Below, one piece after another: positions 59,300 to 64,000 of a stretch of 64,000 nt of DNA; position 1 is the stretch's first letter; each line of letters begins with the position of its first letter. Below the pieces are notes generated by a model that was given only the letters and a program-made list of their open reading frames with translations, searched no databases and was not told where the DNA came from. The DNA comes from Pomacea canaliculata (taxonomy: Eukaryota > Mollusca > Gastropoda > Architaenioglossa > Ampullariidae), in contig NC_037597.1 of NCBI RefSeq assembly GCF_003073045.1, forward strand, positions 8,676,717 to 8,740,716, given 5' to 3'. A program made the position numbers and the translations under genes.

Positions 59300-61560
59300 G
59301 AGTATAACTAACTCTCCCCTGTGGGACCCCGGGGTAAGCTTGCCTAGCGAGCATTGTAAGAACAGGGTCCCTGCCGTCCAGCCAGGCATGTCGTAAGAGG
59401 CGACTAAGGTGGACACCTCACCTAGAGGTAAACTAGGTTGTGGTAGGGCTAACAACCCCACCATGTACAAAAAAGTATGTTACAGAAACTAACACCAGAG
59501 AACTCGTCAATCATGGCGGAGGTAATGAAGCACACCAGGAGACTGGACTAATGACGGACGACAGCCAAACCCGAAAGGGAGCTGGCGCCCCGACAGCGGA
59601 TTTACTGAAGCCGAGGCAAAAGTTGAGGGTGGGGTGCTGGAACGTCCAGACCTTGTACCAGACTGGCAGGATGCTCCAATTAGTCAAGGAGTTTGACAAC
59701 TACAACTTGGACATCCTGGGAGTCAGTGAGGTCAGATGGACCGGCACGGGAAAGAGGAGACTAGCGTCAGGACATACCATCTTGTTCTCAGGAAGATCAG
59801 ACGCTCAGCACTCTGAAGGAGTGGCACTACTCCTCAACAAGAAAACGGAAAAGGCACTGCTGGAATGGAAGCCTTATGGACCCAGGCTTTTGAGAGCAAG
59901 ATTCCATTCAAAGTACACCAAGCTGACAGTGCTAGCCTGCTATGCACCAACAAATGACTCTGAGGCAGAAGACAAGGATGCTTTTTACGATCAGCTCCAG
60001 GCAGCCTCAGAAAGTGTTCCAGTCCACGACATGTTGCTCATCATCGGCGATCTCAATGCCAAGGTGGGAAGTGACAACACCTGCAGGGAGCATGTCTTGG
60101 GCAAACATGGAATTGCTATCATCAATGACAACGGAGAGAGACTGGCAGACTTTTGTGAAGAAAACAACCTACTGATTGGAGGCACACTCTTCCCACACAA
60201 AGACATCCACAAGTCAACGTGGACATCACCAGATGGGATCAGAAAGAACCAGATAGACCATGTCATCAGCAACCGAAGATGGAGGAGCTCACATCAAGAT
60301 GTCAGAACCTACAGAGGAGCAGACATTGCCAGTGACCACACTCTTGTGATAGCCACAGTTTCCTTGAAGCAGAGAGTGGACTCCGGCAAACTGAAAGATC
60401 AAGCTACCAAACGGGCCTTTGCTATAGAAGTCGAATACAGGTTCCAGGCACTAGGAGACCAACAAGAGATGACCGTAGACGACTTCAATCGAGTCTCACA
60501 GGAAACAGGAGAGAAAATACTAGGCTGTTAATGGCATGACGGAGTCCCTGCAAAACTTGTTCAGGTCGTTGCAATGCTGTACAGCGATTTCAAATCCCAG
60601 GTTGTGTGTGACACGGAGCTCACAGACCCCTTCAACTCAGTACCGGGGTGAAGCAGGGCTGCATTCTGTCGCCGTTCCTCTTCATCCTGGCCATGGACTG
60701 GATCATGAAGACTTCCACCGACAGTGAGAGGAGAGGGATCCGATGGACCATGACTATGACAGCAACAACAGCGCTGGAAGACTTGGACTTTGCTGATGAC
60801 ATTGCCCTGCTGTCACACCGCCACCAAGACATGCAGGAAAAAACAAAGGCCTTCTCAGAAACAGCTGGAAACCTTGGCTTGAAGGTCAGTGCAAAGAAAA
60901 CGAAAAGTATGAGAGTGAACGCCAGAGTCCAAGACAGCATCAAACTAAATGGAGAAGAGATTGAGGAAGATGACAGTTTCTCCTATCTTGGGTCCAAAAT
61001 GTCAAACACCGGGGATGCGGAGGTGGAGATTGGAGCCCGACTGGCGAAAGCCAGCCAGGCCTTCGCCTCACTCAGGAGCACATGGAAGGCAACAAACATC
61101 AGTCAGAAGATCAAGCTGAGAATCTTCCAGAACTGTGATCAGCACCCTCCTTTACGGGTCACAATCATGGAAGATGGCAAAATCCATCTGTAACAGACTT
61201 GATGTCTTCCAAAACAGATGTGTCAGGCGCATACTTCACATCTTTTGGCCAAACACCATCACCAACGAAGAACTCCACCGAAGAACCACGCAGGTTCAAC
61301 GAAGGCGTTGGCGATGGATTGGACATGTGCTCCGCCAGCAGACAGCAGACCTCTCCACAGTCGCCCTGCGATGGACTCCAGACGGCCGAAGAAAACGAGG
61401 CCGCCCACAGGAAACTTGGAGAAGAACAGTGGAAAGGGAGATGAAAGGAAAGGGCTGGACATGGGGTCACCTAGAGACATGGGGTCACCTAGAGCGGGTT
61501 TCAGCCGATCGACATCGGTAGCGGCCTCTGGTTGAGGCCTTATGTGCAACCTGATGCACG
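59300..61560 (+). mobile_element. RTE-clade LINE with internal deletion
   Basis: A GC-richer 5' leader (59,310-59,460) precedes an intact endonuclease frame (59,440-60,531) with WNVQTLYQTGR, LGVSEVRWTGTG, CYAPTNDSE, IIGDLNAKVGSDN, STWTSPDG, NQIDHVI and ASDHTLV, the apurinic-type endonuclease of RTE elements (CFDP2-like). The RT finger region is missing: the frame ends at EKILGC and sequence resumes at VVAMLYSDFK. The palm and thumb follow (GVKQGCILSPFLF, DLDFADDIALLSH, SYLGSKM), then after a frameshift near 61,133 the C-terminus (STLLYGSQSW, RWIGHVLR, GRRKRGRPQETW). It is non-autonomous but fairly young. It ends in GATAGAGAGATA-like sequence. Confidence 0.85.
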
Positions 61561-62057
61561 AAGAGGAATAGATAGAGAGATAATATCTCTAAAATGACTG
61601 TAAAGTTTACAATAGGAAATAAAAAGTTCATCTTAGCCTTTAGAATGAAAGGAAACAAGAGAGAAAGTATAGAGAGGAAAGTATAGAAGTAGACATGTTG
61701 ATCTTAAGGTCACGGAGAATGTAGTGAGGTGCCTTCCCAGCATTACCCTCGTGTGGACTACTGCGAGCATCGTCCCTTCCTGTTCCTAGTTCACTATACT
61801 TGTCTTAGTGTGAACACCAGTCTGTAGGAATCAGCAAAAGAACAGCAAAGTCTGGTGTCTGTTTTGTTTACCGACAACAACAAGATCCAAAGAGTGAGGC
61901 TCGGCATGGGCCCTGACGATTGTCTTCAGATTATTAGCTTATCTGTTTCTCTTCATGTTTCACTTTAATTGCTTATATTTCTGGACCTGATGTTTATTGC
62001 CACATGTGACAAATGTACAAAGACATCAACCAAATAATGGCTTTCAAACCAGAGGGT
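61561..62057. other. Spacer between LINE and satellite
   Basis: No coding or repeat structure recognised. Confidence 0.4.
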
Positions 62058-62510
62058 CCACACTAATCTCTTGTTTAGAGTATTCTTTATAATCTGCACA
62101 CTAATCTATTACTTAGTGTAAGCTACATAGAGTGTACACACTAATCTCTTACTTAGTGTAAGCTACATACAGTGCACACACTAATCTCTTACTTAGTGTA
62201 AGCTACATAGTGTGCACACACTAATCTCTTACTTAGTGTAAGCTACATAGAGTGCACACACTAATCTCTTACTTAGTGTAAGCTACATATAGTGCACACA
62301 CTAATCTCTTACTTAGTGTAAGCTACATACAGTGCACACACTAATCTCTTACTTAGTGTAAGCTACATAGAGTGCACACACTAATCTCTTACTTAGTGTA
62401 AGCTAAATAGAGTGTACACACTAAATTCTTACTTAGTGTAAGCTAAATAGAGTGTACACACTAAATTCTTACTTAGTGTAAGCTAAATAGAGTGTACACA
62501 CTAACCTCTT
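62058..62510. repeat. 40-bp satellite, left part
   Basis: About ten to eleven units of the form CTAATCTCTTACTTAGTGTA plus AGCTACATAGAGTGCACACA. Units vary at a few positions. The array resumes after the solo LTR. Confidence 0.95.
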
Positions 62511-63803
62511 TGTAACGGATAAGTACTTAGTAGAGGGGGTTAGGAGGGAAGATCGACAACCGTGGTTGATCTGATTTAGCGTAGTGGGCTGGAAGTTGTT
62601 TGCCCTTGAGCAAATGACGTAAACTGGGACGTCAAAATAAGGTGACGTAAAAGAGAGAGTAAAATAACGTTAGAGAAAAAACGGAAAGCAGAGAGCTAAC
62701 GGCGGAACAGAGTTGGAGCTGGTGGATTTTTCTCGGGACTTTCTCGCTACTGCTGCGACAGCGGAATAAGTATTACCGGGGAAGTAATACCGTGGTTAAA
62801 CTACAGGTGGATGTACTTCACAGGTCGTGAGTCACTGTAGTCCGTGTTCGCACCGTGGGGGAGCTCTGTGGCTTGGGCATCCCGCAGTACAGTTTCTTGG
62901 TGGGGCCAAGAAACCACACACTGGCGTGAGCGAGAAAACAACGGTCCCAGAACAGAAAACTTGGTGTAAGACTGGTGCACCGACCTCCATCTGTCGCCTG
63001 GAAGGGACAGTTCTTAACAGCCGGAGAGTAAGCGCCGGTGGAGGAAAGGTTTCCTCCCGGCCTTCAGCTAATCTAACATCATCGTGCCAAACACCGAGGA
63101 GGCGGCCGCATGCGCAAGACCGAGACGTCTGCTTGTAAACTGTTGGTACCGTAAAAACCATTTATTTTCAATAATAAATAGACTTCGTGGAAAGAAGATC
63201 AGTGGGACTGATTAGAGTAGAGGACTTGGGAGGGTCTCAAAGACTTTAATATAAAAGGTTAATGTTTCATCAAGAACGAACATTTTCTTTTATTCTTCAT
63301 CAGTGACAATATTTATGAGAGCCGATTTTATTGTTAACTTTAATAGTACGTTGGATGAATGATAATATATTGGTAATATAACTCGCTTTGTCCTGATGCT
63401 CCAAAATTTATTTTGGGAGATTTTAACCACTGTGATCTGACATCAGTTCTCCCTAACTACGACCAGTATGTGACATGTCATACTACACTGAGTCAGACAA
63501 CACTCGACCTTGTGTACGGATCTGTACCACATTTTATTTTTGCTGGGATCACCGCGCATTGAGCGCATCTTTGTGATGCGGATACTGGCGCGCTATAAAA
63601 CTACATCATCATCATCATAATATATCTTGTGTGGCGAATGAAGGATTGAATCTATGAGTGTGGATACTTTGCCTTTGTTTCATTTGACATTGTATTTGAA
63701 TTGAATAATTATTCGTGCCTCTAAGAAGGTACGCCCACCCTCAAGCGATCAGGATATTTTGGTTTGTGGAAAGAATGCGCGTGTCTGCGGACGGTCCGTG
63801 ACA
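62511..63803 (+). mobile_element. Solo LTR inserted in the satellite, perfect CTCTT duplication
   Basis: Starts TGTAACGGA and ends TCCGTGACA, with CTCTT directly on both sides (62,506-62,510 and 63,804-63,808). The identical 5-bp flanks and TG...CA ends define an LTR of about 1.29 kb. An AATAAATAG signal near 63,173 sets the plus orientation. It carries a nested LINE/SINE-like fragment. The uninterrupted satellite on both sides confirms the boundaries. The intact duplication suggests a fairly recent event. Confidence 0.85.
63385..63625 (+). mobile_element. LINE endonuclease fragment plus SINE-like tail nested in the LTR
   Basis: The frame reads CPDAPKFILGDFNHCDLTSV and then QTTLDLVYGSVP, the ILGDFNH endonuclease block of CR1-like LINEs. 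Immediately after follows ATGCGGATACTGGCGCGCTATAAAAC and a CAT-repeat tail typical of SINE or LINE 3' ends. Confidence 0.6.
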
Positions 63804-63985
63804 CTCTTACTTAGTGTAAGCTAAATAGAGTTTACACACTAATCTCTTACTTAGTGTAAGCTAAATAGAGTGTACACACTAATCTCTTACTTAGTGTAAG
63901 CTAAATAGAGTTTACACACTAATCTCTTACTTAGTGTAAGCTACATACAGTGCACACACTAATCTCGTACTTAGTGTATACTAAA
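63804..63985. repeat. 40-bp satellite, right part
   Basis: The same 40-bp unit continues for about four and a half copies after the LTR and decays at the window edge. Confidence 0.9.
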
Positions 63986-64000
63986 GGAGAGCGACATACA

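Noticed and set aside
1-64000. CRISPR arrays, bacterial operons or phage genes
   Set aside because: The tandem repeats here have no spacers, and the genes are spliced animal genes.

Overview
The window is intron-rich, AT-rich animal nuclear DNA. Several protein families and repeat types point to a lophotrochozoan, most likely a gastropod mollusc: a fibrinogen-domain exon of FREP/ficolin type, a Dispatched-like transporter, an RTE LINE with a CFDP2-like endonuclease, tRNA-derived SINEs and many minisatellites. The species cannot be named from sequence alone. A 100-N gap at 27,916-28,015 shows this is a draft scaffold.

Layout. At 4.2-15.1 kb, plus strand, a six-exon gene for a TJAP1/BEGAIN-family coiled-coil protein can be assembled with every splice phase agreeing; old LINE and SINE remnants lie in its introns. 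At 16.6-18.5 kb there is a decayed LINE on the minus strand. At 20.2-20.5 kb lies an orphan, frame-broken STRAD pseudokinase fragment. At 22.1-27.2 kb, minus strand, is SNW1 (SKIP), a spliceosome and transcription cofactor; eleven exons are recognisable, but many carry one-base frame disagreements. At 28-33 kb there is the gap, simple repeats and two pieces of P/THAP9-type transposase in opposite orientations.

At 33.06-38.05 kb and again at 52.24-56.71 kb lie two copies of one composite repeat with hAT-like GC-rich ends. Both carry the same solo LTR at the same internal site, and part of the interior is flipped between the copies. Between them, all on the minus strand, are seven exons of an ionotropic glutamate receptor (38.2-41.1 kb, 3' half not found) and eleven exons of a Dispatched-like RND/sterol-sensing-domain protein (45.4-52.1 kb, 5' exon(s) not found).

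At 57.9-58.5 kb is a 48-bp minisatellite, at 58.8-59.0 kb the last exon of a fibrinogen-related protein, at 59.3-61.6 kb an RTE LINE with an internal deletion, and from 62.06 kb to near the window end a 40-bp satellite split by a solo LTR with a perfect 5-bp target duplication.

The genes do not form a pathway; they are ordinary neighbours. The most notable structure is the composite repeat pair, each copy ending within about 200 bp of a host exon at the visible limit of the iGluR or Dispatched-like gene.
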